Position numbers and translations under genes: made by a program
Notes under the pieces: model-generated
What the model was told of the DNA's origin: nothing
The model's database searches: none
The model's input: the letters and a program-made list of their open reading frames with translations, nothing else
Shown here: one piece after another, positions 44,680 through 55,000 of the stretch
How positions within the stretch are numbered: position 1 is the first letter of the stretch
Layout: the number at the start of each line of letters is the position of its first letter
Assembly (NCBI GenBank): GCA_905181965.1
Contig: CAJIZY010000009.1
Coordinates: 62,001-126,000 of the forward strand
Length of the DNA: 64,000 bases
From: Akkermansiaceae bacterium
Lineage (GTDB): Bacteria > Verrucomicrobiota > Verrucomicrobiia > Verrucomicrobiales > Akkermansiaceae
Direction: 5' to 3'

Positions 44680-45426
44680 ATGTCCAAATTTTCAGGAAAA
44701 CGAGTCGTGATCACCGGAGCAGGTCGCGGTATCGGCCTTGCCATTGCTCACGCTTTCGCCCGCGAAGGAGCAAAGCTGGCCATCATTTCCCGCAACCCCA
44801 CGAGCTGTGGAGCCGCCGCCAAGGAAATTAATGCAGTTCATCCCGACTCAACCCGCTTTTACCCATTAGATGTCGCCGATTTTGACTCCGTGCAAGAGAC
44901 CGGAAAAACTATTGTTGAAGACCTTGGGGGAATCGATATTCTCATCAATAATGCTGGCGTAACGAGAGACGGATTAATTATGCGAATGAAATCGGAGGAT
45001 TGGGACGCCGTTCTTGATACCAACCTCAAGGGAGCCTTCAACCTTGTTAAGGCTCTGCAACGTCCACTTATGAAAGGCACCGACCCCCGGATTATTAACA
45101 TCAGCTCCGTGATCGGGCTGATCGGAAATGCCGGCCAAGCCAACTACGCAGCTTCAAAAGCGGGGCTGATTGGCTTCACTAAATCAGTGGCTCGCGAACT
45201 TGCTGGGCGCAAAGTCACATGTAACGCCATTGCTCCGGGCTTTATTACCACCGATATGACCGACGAACTTTCTGACGACCTCAAACAAGGGATCATCGCA
45301 AAGGTCCCCCTCGCTGATTTCGGCCAAGTCGACGACATTGCCAATGTCTCGCTTTTCCTTGCCGGACCAGAAGCCCGCTACATCACAGGCCAAGTGCTCG
45401 CCGTCGATGGTGGCATGACCATGTAA
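44680..45426 (+). CDS. fabG: 3-oxoacyl-ACP reductase (SDR family)
   Basis: A 248-residue short-chain dehydrogenase. It has the NADP-binding start VVITGAGRGIGLAIAHAFAR, the NNAG motif (DILINNAGVTRDGLIMRMK), the catalytic Ser in INISSVIGLIGNAGQANYAA, Tyr156 and Lys160 in NYAASKAG, and the family ending GQVLAVDGGMTM. The region 'VTRDGLIMRMKSEDWDAVLD' and the tail are typical of FabG, which reduces beta-ketoacyl-ACP in fatty acid elongation. The frame opens at a GTG at 44656 that overlaps the bioF stop. ATG 44680 gives the normal start. It follows bioF closely, and a sixA-like gene starts four bases after its stop. Placement in a biotin-related unit is possible. Confidence 0.9.
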   Translation: MSKFSGKRVVITGAGRGIGLAIAHAFAREGAKLAIISRNPTSCGAAAKEINAVHPDSTRFYPLDVADFDSVQETGKTIVEDLGGIDILINNAGVTRDGLIMRMKSEDWDAVLDTNLKGAFNLVKALQRPLMKGTDPRIINISSVIGLIGNAGQANYAASKAGLIGFTKSVARELAGRKVTCNAIAPGFITTDMTDELSDDLKQGIIAKVPLADFGQVDDIANVSLFLAGPEARYITGQVLAVDGGMTM

Positions 45427-45430
45427 ATTA

Positions 45431-45892
45431 ATGACACTTCTCTTGATTCGTCATGCCACCGCCGCTGCTCATGGGCTAGCTGGTGGTGACTTCGTCCGAA
45501 ATCTTGTTGAAAAAGGTCACGAACAATCTCAGCGCGTTGGAAGGTTTCTTAAGAAGCATGAGCTTATACCCGACATCGTTCTTTCAAGCCCCGTCTTGCG
45601 AGCAAAAGAGACAGCTAAAATCTTAGCCGCCGAAGGCTGTCCAAAACCTGTCATCGAACCATGGCTCGCTTGCGGGATGAGACCAGAAACCGTTCTTCAA
45701 GAGCTCAAGGCCTATCAGCAATTTAATCGGATCGCTATGGTTGGCCATGAGCCCGATTTTTCAGCTCTAGTCGAGCATATCCTTGGTGCAGAAACTTACT
45801 CAATCCGCGTCAAAAAAGCCTCAATCATTTCACTGGAAGTGGGACGACATCCGCTACTTAATTTTAGTATCCCTTGTAAATTACTGAAATAG
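45431..45892 (+). CDS. SixA-like phosphohistidine phosphatase
   Basis: A 153-residue histidine phosphatase. The RHG-type motif is LLIRHATAAAHG (Arg7, His8), Arg in SSPVLRAKETA, and the second His in MVGHEPDFSALVEHILG. SixA proteins remove phosphate from histidine on phosphotransfer domains or on the nitrogen PTS protein NPr. The spacing of four bases after fabG suggests co-transcription. The C-terminal half (KKASIISLEVGRHPLLNFSI) is as in the SixA family. The substrate in this organism is not known. Confidence 0.85.
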   Translation: MTLLLIRHATAAAHGLAGGDFVRNLVEKGHEQSQRVGRFLKKHELIPDIVLSSPVLRAKETAKILAAEGCPKPVIEPWLACGMRPETVLQELKAYQQFNRIAMVGHEPDFSALVEHILGAETYSIRVKKASIISLEVGRHPLLNFSIPCKLLK

Positions 45893-46222
45893 TTCACTTC
45901 ACGAGGAATGAGGCATCAAAAAATTCTTACTACGGAGAGTTCAATGGAATCGGCACAATCACCCCCATAACTGCTCAAAAATGATAAGGGGAATTGAGAT
46001 AAGAAATCTCTATGGCGGCAAGGATCATGAAAATGCTGTTCAACCACCTCCTATGAATCGCCTATTCCCTCGAAAACTGACTATTCCTCAAATTTCCCCT
46101 AATTTTTTCTGAAGTAATACGTTCAAACTGAAGAAAATCACTAGATCTCTTCGCTGGCCAAACTACGTTTTGGTCGGTATTTTCCTCCCACCTTAAATTT
46201 AGATTTTTCTGCCAATCCCATT
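45893..46222 (+). other. 330-base intergenic region upstream of the tandem toroid genes
   Basis: No frame, RNA or strong hairpin is recognisable. The AT-rich stretch around 46080-46140 is a likely promoter area for the gene at 46223. Confidence 0.35.
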
Positions 46223-47731
46223 ATGAGTTTACACGCACAACTTTCACCGGAAGCCCAGGCACGACTTTTGTCCCAACAGAGGATGTCGACCATCACCAGC
46301 TTGATCATCGCTCTCTTGTTAATGGTTCTTGTTGGATTGATCCTTTGGATTATTGCGATGAACCTTCCTGCTAAGAATATTCCGCAATTGGTTAGCTATA
46401 ACGGGACCCCTGAATCCGAGGAAAACCTCAAACAAAAGAAGGTCCAGACTCAAATCGAGCGAAAACCTGCGGCACCTTCAGCTTCAATGTCCAAAGTCAT
46501 TGCGGCCAATACATCATCCCCTACTGCCATTCCTGTCCCAGAAATCGACGTCCCCGATCCCAGCACTGACTTTGGTGATGGAAATGACTTCGGCGACGGT
46601 TGGGGCGACGGAGATGGATCAGGTGCTGGTGGTGGGTTCGGTAATATCCCAACAGCCATGAAGAAGCGTTGCTCCAAGGCCGACCGCCTCCAACGTTTGA
46701 CTTCAAGCGGTGGGACCGAAAAATGTGAAGACGCCGTTGTCGCAACTCTTCGCTGGCTGAAAGAAGAACAAAACGAAGACGGCTCATGGTGTGGTCAACA
46801 GCAAATTGGCATGACTGGTCTTGGGCTCCTGACCTTCTTGGGTCACTGCGAGACCGCAGGGTCGGAAGAGTTTGGCGAAACTGTCCTCGCAGCGATTACC
46901 TTCCTAGTCGACAAAGCAATGAAAAATAACGGCAAGCTTGGAAGTGACTTCAAGAACAATCACTGGTGCTACGAGCACGCGATTGCTGTCTATGCTTTAG
47001 CGGAGGCTTATACCCTCTGCATCAAATCTTTTGGAGAGAATATTAACCAGCTAGAAGATGCCGTCATGGCTTCCGGACAATTTATGATCAACAGTCAACA
47101 CCAAGGTGGTGGCTGGGACTATGCTTACAGTGAGGACAGCCCTCGAGGCGGTGATGTTTCAATCGTCGGATGGCATCTCCAAGCGCTTAAGGCCTGCAAA
47201 TACACTGGCCTTGATTTCGCAAACCTAACACGTTGCTACAAAAAAGGATTGGATTACGTCGAGCGATGCCAGCTGGCAAGTGGAGCAATTGGATACTCTG
47301 GCCCAAACGTCCACGGTGGATCTGACGGAACTACTCTTGCTGCTGTCGGCGCTCTTTGTTTCCAGATTTGGAAATCTTCCGCCAGTAAAGTTGCCCGCAA
47401 AGCCGTCCGCTTTATGGATAAGGAGATGAAATTTGATTGGAATACTGCAGATTCAGATCTTTATGGTCACTACTATGCGGTCCAGTGCATGATTAACAAT
47501 GGTGGACCTGAGTGGGAACGCTACAACAAGCTTTTCCGCGATCAGGTTCTCGATAACCAACATAAAGATGGTTATTATAAGGTTGTTGGTGGTGGAAATA
47601 AGATCAATGCGGTCGCGGGATCCTTTGCTGGAGACGGTGGTTACGGTCGTCACTATCGTGCCTGCCTCGCAACCTTAATGCTTGAGTCCTATTACAGATT
47701 CCTTCCCGCTACGGGAGCAAAGACCAACTAA
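46223..47731 (+). CDS. Membrane-anchored prenyltransferase/squalene-oxidase-repeat (alpha/alpha-toroid) protein, copy 1
   Basis: A 502-residue protein with a cytosolic N-terminus of about 25 residues, one membrane helix (about 27-48, SLIIALLLMVLVGLILWIIA), a Pro/Ser-rich linker, a Gly/Asp repeat (DFGDGNDFGDGWGDGDGSGA at about 113-135), and an alpha/alpha-toroid domain (about 165-495). The toroid shows the repeats seen in squalene cyclase, prenyltransferase and alpha-2-macroglobulin thioester domains (VATLRWLKEEQNEDGSWCGQ, MINSQHQGGGWDYAYSEDSP, ALCFQIWKSSASKVARKAVR). Catalytic acidic DxDD of cyclases is not evident, so it may bind or modify rather than cyclise. Relatives occur in Verrucomicrobia and Planctomycetes next to TolQ/ExbD-type genes. 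A terminator follows, then a paralogue. The function is unknown. Confidence 0.75.
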   Translation: MSLHAQLSPEAQARLLSQQRMSTITSLIIALLLMVLVGLILWIIAMNLPAKNIPQLVSYNGTPESEENLKQKKVQTQIERKPAAPSASMSKVIAANTSSPTAIPVPEIDVPDPSTDFGDGNDFGDGWGDGDGSGAGGGFGNIPTAMKKRCSKADRLQRLTSSGGTEKCEDAVVATLRWLKEEQNEDGSWCGQQQIGMTGLGLLTFLGHCETAGSEEFGETVLAAITFLVDKAMKNNGKLGSDFKNNHWCYEHAIAVYALAEAYTLCIKSFGENINQLEDAVMASGQFMINSQHQGGGWDYAYSEDSPRGGDVSIVGWHLQALKACKYTGLDFANLTRCYKKGLDYVERCQLASGAIGYSGPNVHGGSDGTTLAAVGALCFQIWKSSASKVARKAVRFMDKEMKFDWNTADSDLYGHYYAVQCMINNGGPEWERYNKLFRDQVLDNQHKDGYYKVVGGGNKINAVAGSFAGDGGYGRHYRACLATLMLESYYRFLPATGAKTN

Positions 47732-47751
47732 ACTTTCTCTCTTTATTTTTC

Positions 47752-47786
47752 AAAAGCTGCGCATCTGGGGATGCGCGGCTTTTTTC
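47752..47786 (+). terminator. Rho-independent terminator between the two toroid genes
   Basis: AAAGCTGCGCATC pairs with GATGCGCGGCTTT (one wobble) around TGGG, with a trailing T run. It lies about 20 bases after the stop of copy 1 and separates the two genes' transcripts. Confidence 0.85.
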
Positions 47787-47970
47787 TTTGTCGAAAAGCC
47801 CAATTTGGGGCTAAATCTCAAGGGGTCGGTAAAATTGAGTCTTTTCTAAGAGACCACCTAGTTCAATCGTTCTCAGTGCAAACAACAGACTGCCTCTATT
47901 CTTCAAACCAAACTTCAGCTTCTGTCCTGCAGTAATCTGACATCAAAACACCCTTCCCTGTTATCACTCT

Positions 47971-49440
47971 ATGAGCTTACACGCGCAACTTTCGCCAGAG
48001 GCCCAAGCCCGACTCGCGGCCCAGCAACGGATGTCGACCATCACCAGCTTGATCATTGCTCTTTTACTTATGGTGCTCGTCGGGCTGATCCTCTGGATCA
48101 TCGCGATGAACCTACCTTCCAAGAACATCCCGCAGTTAGTCAGCTATAACGGGACTCCCGAAGCCGAGGAAAACCTGAAACAAAAGAAAGTTCAAACAAA
48201 GATTGAGCGCAAACCTGCTGCACCTTCGGCTTCAATGTCTAAAGTCATTGCAGCCAACACCTCATCTCCCACGGCTATTCCTATTCCAGAAATTGACGTT
48301 CCAGATCCAAGCACTGACTTTGGCGATGGAAATGACTTCGGCGATGGTTGGGGTGACGGAGATGGATCCGGCGCTGGTGGTGGATTCGGTAATATCCCGA
48401 CTGCCATGAGAAAGCGCTGCTCTAAGGCCGACCGCCTCCAACGACTCACTTCCAACGGCGGCACTGAAAAATGTGAAGACGCCGTTGTCGCCTCATTACG
48501 CTGGCTAAAAGAGAAACAAAATAAAGACGGTTCGTGGACAAGCCGATCTGTGCCTATGACTGGACTTGCTCTCCTTGCCTATCTCGGACATTGCGAAACC
48601 GCTGGGTCCGAAGAATTTGGCGACACCGTTCTCGCTGCCATTACCTTCCTTGTCGATAAATCCATGAAAAACAACGGCAAGCTAGCTGATGATTTCAAGG
48701 CGAAAAGCTGGTGCTATGAACACGCGATTGCGGTTTACGCCCTTGCTGAAGCTTACACCCTTTGCGTGAAGTCCTTCGGGGAAAATATCAATCAGCTGGA
48801 AGACGCAGTCATGGCTTCCGGCCAATTCCTCATCAATAGCCAGCACTCAAATGGTGGTTGGGCCTACTCATACGTCGAAGAAGGTGGGCATACCGACACT
48901 TCAATTGTAGGGTGGCAGCTTCAGGCCCTTAAGGCCTGTAAATACACCGGTCTTGACTTCGCAAACTTAAGACGATGCGTCAAAAAGGGTCTCGACTACA
49001 TGGAGACTAAGCAAGCCCCTAGCGGAGCATTCGGCTACTCTAGCCCTTCGATCCGCGAAGACGGAACCACCCTTGCGGCTGTCGGTGCCCTTTGCTTTCA
49101 AATTTGGGAATCTTCCGCAAATCGTCAAGCTCGTAAAGCAGTGAAATTCATGCATGAAAACATGAAACTTGATTGGAAGACCAAACACTCAGATCTCTAC
49201 GGCCACTATTACGCAGCCCAAGCGATGATCAACAATGGAGGGAAGGAGTGGGAAAAATACAACGAACTTTTCAGAGACCAAGTCCTCAATAACCAAAACA
49301 AAGATGGTTCATACAAGTCAGTTCAAGCAGGCCACGGCCTTAACGGAGGTGGTTTCGCAGAACACTACCGCACCTGCCTTGCAACCCTAATGCTCGAGTC
49401 GTATTACCGCTTCCTACCGGGGACAGGGCAAAAGAACTAA
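47971..49440 (+). CDS. Membrane-anchored alpha/alpha-toroid protein, copy 2
   Basis: A 489-residue paralogue of the gene just upstream with the same plan: N-terminal SLHAQLSPEAQARLAAQQRM, one membrane helix, a linker with the identical DFGDGNDFGDGWGDGDGSGA repeat, then the toroid domain (VASLRWLKEKQNKDGSWTSR, LINSQHSNGGWAYSYVEEGG, ALCFQIWESSANRQARKAVK). The first 170 residues or so are almost identical in protein, though many third codon positions differ from copy 1. The C-terminal toroid has diverged more, with differences in the Gly/Trp loops and a shorter last turn. It has its own start region and its own terminator (49464-49495). The two may bind different partners or ligands through the toroid while sharing a membrane anchor. 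Confidence 0.75.
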   Translation: MSLHAQLSPEAQARLAAQQRMSTITSLIIALLLMVLVGLILWIIAMNLPSKNIPQLVSYNGTPEAEENLKQKKVQTKIERKPAAPSASMSKVIAANTSSPTAIPIPEIDVPDPSTDFGDGNDFGDGWGDGDGSGAGGGFGNIPTAMRKRCSKADRLQRLTSNGGTEKCEDAVVASLRWLKEKQNKDGSWTSRSVPMTGLALLAYLGHCETAGSEEFGDTVLAAITFLVDKSMKNNGKLADDFKAKSWCYEHAIAVYALAEAYTLCVKSFGENINQLEDAVMASGQFLINSQHSNGGWAYSYVEEGGHTDTSIVGWQLQALKACKYTGLDFANLRRCVKKGLDYMETKQAPSGAFGYSSPSIREDGTTLAAVGALCFQIWESSANRQARKAVKFMHENMKLDWKTKHSDLYGHYYAAQAMINNGGKEWEKYNELFRDQVLNNQNKDGSYKSVQAGHGLNGGGFAEHYRTCLATLMLESYYRFLPGTGQKN

Positions 49441-49463
49441 GACCACCTCGGCACATTTCCATT

Positions 49464-49495
49464 AAAAGCCGCTCAGCTTCGGTAAGCGGTTTTTT
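49464..49495. terminator. Bidirectional rho-independent terminator
   Basis: AAAAGCCGCT pairs with AGCGGTTTTTT (G-T wobble at the base) around an 11-base loop. It ends the plus-strand toroid gene. On the minus strand it gives a TTTT-following stem, so it also serves the convergent adenosyltransferase gene, whose stop is at 49500-49502. Confidence 0.85.
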
Positions 49496-49499
49496 ACGC

Positions 49500-50021
49500 T
49501 CATAATTTCTCGCTGGCACTGGCAAGCAACCAAAGCGCGTCAGAAAGTCGGTTCAGAAAAATCCTGACTTCAGCAGACGCCACTTCATCTACAACATCCC
49601 AGCTCCGACGCTCCGCTCTCCTCGCGACTGTCCTAGCAAGATGAACCCGGGCAGACAATTCTCCTCCTCGCTCCCCGGGCCTCAACCAGCCCTTGAATTT
49701 TTCCTCCTTCTCAATCGAAGCGCTCCAGTCCTCGAGCCACTGGATTTCCGTTGTTGAAATACGTCCAAAACCAGCTTTCTCATACTCGATCTCCTTCCCA
49801 AACGGCATTGCGAGCTCTCCCATCAAGGTCACTAACCACTCTTGAATCTGGTCAACTGCCTTAGCTATCTCTCCATCCAAAAGAACACGCGCAATTCCTA
49901 GATTCGCGTTTAATTCATCAACAGCCCCCAGTGCCTCTATCTGAGGATCTCCTTTGGAAACTTTTCCTCCAAACAATAAATCGGTAAACCCCTTATCCCC
50001 CCTTTTTGTCGTAATACTCAT
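49500..50021 (-). CDS. Cob(I)alamin adenosyltransferase, PduO type
   Basis: This enzyme makes adenosylcobalamin from cob(I)alamin and ATP. The 173-residue protein begins with the PduO N-terminal ATP-binding motif (TTKRGDKGFTDLLFGGKVSK, with the 'RGDKG' core) and has the helical bundle with EALGAVDELNANLGIARVLL, a conserved Arg segment (HLARTVARRAERRSWDVVDE), and the closing motif FLNRLSDALWLLASASEKL. It is monocistronic and faces the toroid gene across a shared terminator. Divergently, the TIM-barrel gene starts 55 bases away. The protein looks complete. Confidence 0.9.
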   Translation of the reverse strand: MSITTKRGDKGFTDLLFGGKVSKGDPQIEALGAVDELNANLGIARVLLDGEIAKAVDQIQEWLVTLMGELAMPFGKEIEYEKAGFGRISTTEIQWLEDWSASIEKEEKFKGWLRPGERGGELSARVHLARTVARRAERRSWDVVDEVASAEVRIFLNRLSDALWLLASASEKL

Positions 50022-50076
50022 GGCTCAAGGCACTTTCGCCTTTCCTTCGCTCCCGTCCACTACGAAACTCACCGCA

Positions 50077-50985
50077 ATGCAACGTCGCCACTTCATACAC
50101 ACATCTTTTGCGGCCCTCACTACCGCAGCCCTCGCAGATCACCATGGTAAACACCCAACAACAACGGCTGAAGATCTCTTCACGATCTCTCTCGCCCAAT
50201 GGTCTAATCATCGGGCTTTAAAAGGGGGTAAAATGACCAATATGGATTGGCCCGAATACACCAAGAAAACCTACAACATCCTTGCACTTGAATACGTAAA
50301 TCAATTCTTTAAAGACAAGGCAAACGACAATAAATATCTTGGCGAACTCAACAAGCGGGTCTCCGATCTTGGCATGACAAACGTGCTGATCATGGTCGAT
50401 GGTGAAGGACATATTGGCGCCGGTTCTGATCAAAAGCGTCAAAAGACCATCGATAATCATAAGAAATGGGTGGAAGCAGCCAAACGGCTTGGATGTCACT
50501 CGATCCGTGTAAACTCCCATGGAGAAGGCAATGATGACGCCGAAAAAGCAGCAAATTGTGTCAAGGGCCTAAGCTCCCTCTCTACTTTCGCCCAAGATCA
50601 TCAAATTAATATTATTGTGGAAAACCACGGAGGTCTCTCTTCAAACGGGGCCTGGATGTCAAAAGTCCTTAAGGATGTCGGACTGGATAACTGCGGCTCT
50701 CTTCCCGATTTCGGTAACTTCCACGGATATGACCGCTACAAAGGCCTTAAAGAACTCATGCCTTTTGCTAAGGGTGTTTCCGCAAAGTCACATGAATTCG
50801 ATGATAAAGGCGAGGAGACCAAGACCGATTTCACCAAAGCATTAGGAATCGTTCTCGATCATGGTTATCATGGCTGGGTTGGGGTCGAATATGAGGGTCG
50901 CAAACTCTCTGAGGACGAAGGTATCAAAGCCACCAAAGCCCTACTTGAAAAGAGCCGAGCTACTCTTCACACGAAGAAAAAGTAA
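50077..50985 (+). CDS. Tat-signal TIM-barrel protein (xylose isomerase-like)
   Basis: A 302-residue protein with a Tat-like signal (MQRRHFIHTSFAALTTAALA) followed by a TIM-barrel of the sugar phosphate isomerase/epimerase group (AP endonuclease family 2). Barrel strands read LAQWSNHRAL, NILALEYVNQFF, TNVLIMVDGEGH, LGCHSIRVNSHG, NIIVENHGGLSS, NCGSLPDFGNFH, GVSAKSHEFDDK and HGWVGVEYEGRK. The Glu/Asp/His residues that bind metal in this group are present (EN.., D.G., H). The frame is open to 49954, but the ATG at 50077 begins the signal. Export suggests a role in modifying or degrading sugars outside the cytoplasm. The substrate is unknown. A terminator follows at 51004. Confidence 0.8.
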   Translation: MQRRHFIHTSFAALTTAALADHHGKHPTTTAEDLFTISLAQWSNHRALKGGKMTNMDWPEYTKKTYNILALEYVNQFFKDKANDNKYLGELNKRVSDLGMTNVLIMVDGEGHIGAGSDQKRQKTIDNHKKWVEAAKRLGCHSIRVNSHGEGNDDAEKAANCVKGLSSLSTFAQDHQINIIVENHGGLSSNGAWMSKVLKDVGLDNCGSLPDFGNFHGYDRYKGLKELMPFAKGVSAKSHEFDDKGEETKTDFTKALGIVLDHGYHGWVGVEYEGRKLSEDEGIKATKALLEKSRATLHTKKK

Positions 50986-51003
50986 CTTCTCCAATTTCAG
51001 TTC

Positions 51004-51035
51004 GACCGTGTGCCTTTGGGTGCACGGTCTTTTTT
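51004..51035 (+). terminator. Rho-independent terminator after the TIM-barrel gene
   Basis: GACCGTG pairs with CACGGTC, with wobble pairs extending the stem around a short loop, followed by TTTTTT. It lies about 20 bases after the stop. Confidence 0.85.
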
Positions 51036-51175
51036 ACGATTATCCAACCGTCCCCTAATGCAAAAGAATGAAAACGATTCAACTTAGGACGACGGGAAGT
51101 CTCACCTACAAGAAAAACCCCTTAAAAGGCCGCCCTTCTGAAATATTTACCATCATTCAGACCGTCCTTTACATC

Positions 51176-51994
51176 ATGCGATTTCGGCTATTCCCGTTCA
51201 TTTTTTTAACGCTTATTGGTTCTGCCCTGGGTGCATCCAACAAGAACGAATGGCGAATCGTTTGGTCGGATGAGTTTACAGGGACCGGCCATCCTGACCC
51301 CGTAAGATGGAGCTATGAATCCGGCTTCGCCCGCAATGCCGAGAAGCAATTCCACACAACTAAAAGGCTGAAAAATGCCAGACTTGAAAATGGCCATCTA
51401 GTCATCGAGGGACATCGCGAGCTTCCTGCAACCTCTCATCTTCCAGATACCCCCTCCAACCCCCCCCCTACAATTGAATACACCTCAGCCAGCCTCCATA
51501 CCAAGGGCTACGCTTCGTGGAAATTTGGTGAAATCGCAGTGCGTGCAAAACTACCGAAAGGTCAGGGAGTCTGGCCCGCCATTTGGACACTCGGTGATAA
51601 CATCCCACAAGTCGGGTGGCCAAGCTGCGGAGAAATTGATATCATGGAGTTTGTTGGGAAAGCTCCTGGGGAAATCCATGGTAACGCTCACTTTCGTCAG
51701 AATGGCAAACACGCCTCTGACCACAAAATGGGGAAAACCAAAGGTTTCTGGGAAAATTCCCACACTTACTCCATCAAATGGGATGCCAAATTCATTCACT
51801 TTGCTTTTGATGGAAAAAGCTACGATAGTTTCAGGGTAGAAAAGCCCAAAACATCTTGCGTAAATCCATTTCACAAGCCGCATTACCTGATTCTTAACCT
51901 CGCTTTAGGCGGGACATGGGGCGGAAAGATTGACAACTCGATCTTTCCAATTCGCTATCTCATCGACTACGTTCGAGTCTACCAGAAAAGGTAG
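51176..51994 (+). CDS. Secreted glycoside hydrolase family 16 enzyme
   Basis: GH16 enzymes cut beta-1,3/1,4-glucans, agars, carrageenans and related polymers. The 272-residue protein has a signal peptide (MRFRLFPFIFLTLIGSALGA) and then a jelly-roll domain. The domain starts RIVWSDEFTGTGHPDPVRWS and carries the hallmark GEIDIMEFVG, with nucleophile Glu153, assisting Asp155 and acid/base Glu158, and KGQGVWPAIWTLGDN on the substrate cleft. The end YLIDYVRVYQKR is typical of laminarinase-like members. The specificity cannot be told from sequence alone. The frame opens at 51068, but the ATG at 51176 starts the signal. The giant surface protein starts 27 bases later, so both may be exported together. 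Confidence 0.88.
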   Translation: MRFRLFPFIFLTLIGSALGASNKNEWRIVWSDEFTGTGHPDPVRWSYESGFARNAEKQFHTTKRLKNARLENGHLVIEGHRELPATSHLPDTPSNPPPTIEYTSASLHTKGYASWKFGEIAVRAKLPKGQGVWPAIWTLGDNIPQVGWPSCGEIDIMEFVGKAPGEIHGNAHFRQNGKHASDHKMGKTKGFWENSHTYSIKWDAKFIHFAFDGKSYDSFRVEKPKTSCVNPFHKPHYLILNLALGGTWGGKIDNSIFPIRYLIDYVRVYQKR

Positions 51995-52021
51995 CACGAT
52001 CGTATCATATCGTTCCTAATC

Positions 52022-55000
52022 ATGCCTTCAGACAAGCGCCGTCCATCTCCCAGAAAAGCCTTATGCCTTTTTATTGCTTTTGCAACAAAGCTCACCGCTG
52101 CTCCGGTTGCAAACGATGACAGCTTCGCGGTAGACGAGGACGGAACTTTGACCATTTCAAAGGGTGGCGAAATCCTCTCTGCCACCTTTGAAGTAGGGCG
52201 CTCAGTTCTTTCCCCAACTTGGGAATACCTTGATCGCATTGAAAATGAAAATGGCTTCAATCAAACCTACCCCCAAGACGCCAACGGACTCATTTGGAAC
52301 ACTCCGCAATTTGCGACCGCGACTTCTGCCAATGGACCATGGTCTACAGGAGATGCTCCATTTCAAGGAGGTCTCATCGATGGGTTTCCTCCCGGAACAC
52401 CTTCTGTCTTGGAGGGACTCGGAGCAGCAGGGAATGATCAAAACCTCATAACCACCTATCTCTTTCGCCAAAATTTTTCGCTTAGCGCTATCCAAGCCAC
52501 CGAGACCTTCTGGAACCTTGAACACTTAATTGATGATGGCGGAGTCATCTACATCAATGGCACCGAAGTATTTCGAAGCGACACGATTCCTGCTGGACCA
52601 ATCAACACGAATACCCTCATCCAAACCGCAGATGAAAATAACTTTGGAAACGCAAGACTCAATCTTTCCAGCATTCTTGAAGAAGGAGATAATACGATTG
52701 CAGTAGAAGTTCACCAAGCAAGTTTAACCAGCTCCGATGTTGGATTTTTTATAAACCTCATACCCACTTCCGAATCGCCTCTCTCCGGCTTCACCTACGT
52801 TGATGACACTTTCAACAATACCTCCCGCCCTAATAATGCCAATGGCAACCTCGATCCGAACGGAGGGTTTACCGGCGGAGCACTTTTTGTAGAGGTTGGT
52901 CGTCGGCTCAACAACAACCCATCGACCTCAGGGGGATGGCAGCGTAATTTTACTTTGGTAGCACCGGCCGACGCTACCATTTCGTTTCGTTACCGCATTA
53001 CTTTTTCGAACGACTATGATGCCGATGAATATGGTGAAGCCCTCTTTGAAATAGACGGTATCCGTTACGGAACTGACATCAACAATTCACTCACCCGCTT
53101 TCGAGGCGATGGTAATGGAGGAGCCGGCTTAGATGATTCAGGATGGCAGGAAGCAAGTTTCACCATCTCTTTGGACGCCGGAGATCACACAATCGTCCTT
53201 GGTGCATTCTCCAGCAAATCAAACTCAAGAGACGAAGTGACTAATACCTGGTTCGACGACATTGAAATCGAAATACCTTCGAATGGAGGAGGCGTGCTTA
53301 GCAACGATACCGGCAGTGAACTCGAAGCCATCCTTCAAACCCCTCCACTCAACGGAACTCTAAATTTCAACTCTGATGGCACGTTCACCTACCAACCATC
53401 TCTTAATTTCAATGGTAACGATACCTTCACCTACCTTGCCCGTGATGCTAGCGGCGATTCACTCGCAGCCAATGTTATCCTAGCTATCACTCCCATAAAT
53501 GATCCACCAGTCGTCCTACCCGAAATCTATTCAGGCACTGAAAATATAACACTTAATCAATCCGCCCCCGGTATTCTTAGTAACGACACCGACCTAGAAA
53601 ACGATTCGATCTCGGCCGTGCTAGTCGACGATGTAAGCGAGGGCACTCTCAATCTCAACCCGGATGGATCATTTAATTACAGCCCAGACCCTGGGTTTTT
53701 TGGCACTGCGACCTTCACCTACCGCGTAAGCGATGGCACCGATGTATCCGAGCCAGTATTGGCAACATTTGAAATCGCACCCATCAACGACCCACCAATC
53801 GCATTCAACGACAGCTATGATACTCTCGAAAATATCCCTCTTGAAATCATCTCCACCAAGCAAGGAGGTCAAATCGTCTTCGAAAGCAACTTCAACTCGA
53901 CGGGCTTATCACCTTTGATCAGAGGTTCTGGAATGCTGGAGTCGGTTCAAGGTTTCGAAGGCCGTGGAAATGGGGATAACATCTTTTCGAATCAATTTCT
54001 CCGAAATCAAGCACGCGGAAATCCATCAGAGCCTACCATTCTCACCCTTGAGAATTTACCGCCACATCAATCGCTGGGTCTGGACTTCCTTCTTGGGGTC
54101 ATCGATTCCTGGGATAGTGATGAACGCTTCACCATTACACTTGATGGTGTGGAAATTTTTTCCGAAACATTTAGAAACGTTGGTAACGGTGGATCGTTTG
54201 GCTACCCAGCCGCATCCTTAATCTTTCGAGATGAAAACATCGGATTCAATTCAGCTCAGTCTTCCCCCGATGCGGGCTATGACATGGGACAAATCCCGTC
54301 ATTGAGCAATATTCCTCACACCGCATCTAGCGCTACCATTCGCTGGTTTGTCACAGGTGATGGTTGGGAAGCAGGATCCGACAAGTCTTGGGCAATTGAT
54401 AATTTAAAGGTCGTCGTAACACCTGGCCCCACTGAAGCTTTGGTCTCCGCTGGTGCAAACTGGGCCTATCTCGACACAGGCGCGGACCTAGGCATTGCAT
54501 GGCGTAATACCAACTTTAACGATTCCAACTGGGCCACCGGACCAGCAGAACTTGGCTACGGTGATGGAGACGAAGAAACCACCGTTTCCTTCGGTGAAAA
54601 CTCTGAAAACAAGTATATCACCACCTATTTTCGTCATGATTTCACGATTACCGACGCGTCAGATTTTTATAAGTTGGTTGTAGGCTATGTCCGCGACGAT
54701 GGGTGCGCAATTTATCTGAACGGAATACGCGTAGTGCTCGACAATCTCGCTCCAGACGCCTCAGCAACGGAAGGCGCTCTCTTGAACCCTGGACGCACTG
54801 GTGAGGGAGTTTGGAATGAGGCTGAGATTCCCACGAGCTTGCTTGAGGAAGGAACCAATGTTCTAGCAATTGAAGTTCATCAAGACGACGGACGTAGTAG
54901 CGACATCAGCATGAACGCCTACCTTCTTGGGAAACGTACTCTCGCCGCAGGTGTTACAGCTAACGATACTGACCCAGAAAATGATCGCCTTGTCGCCGAA

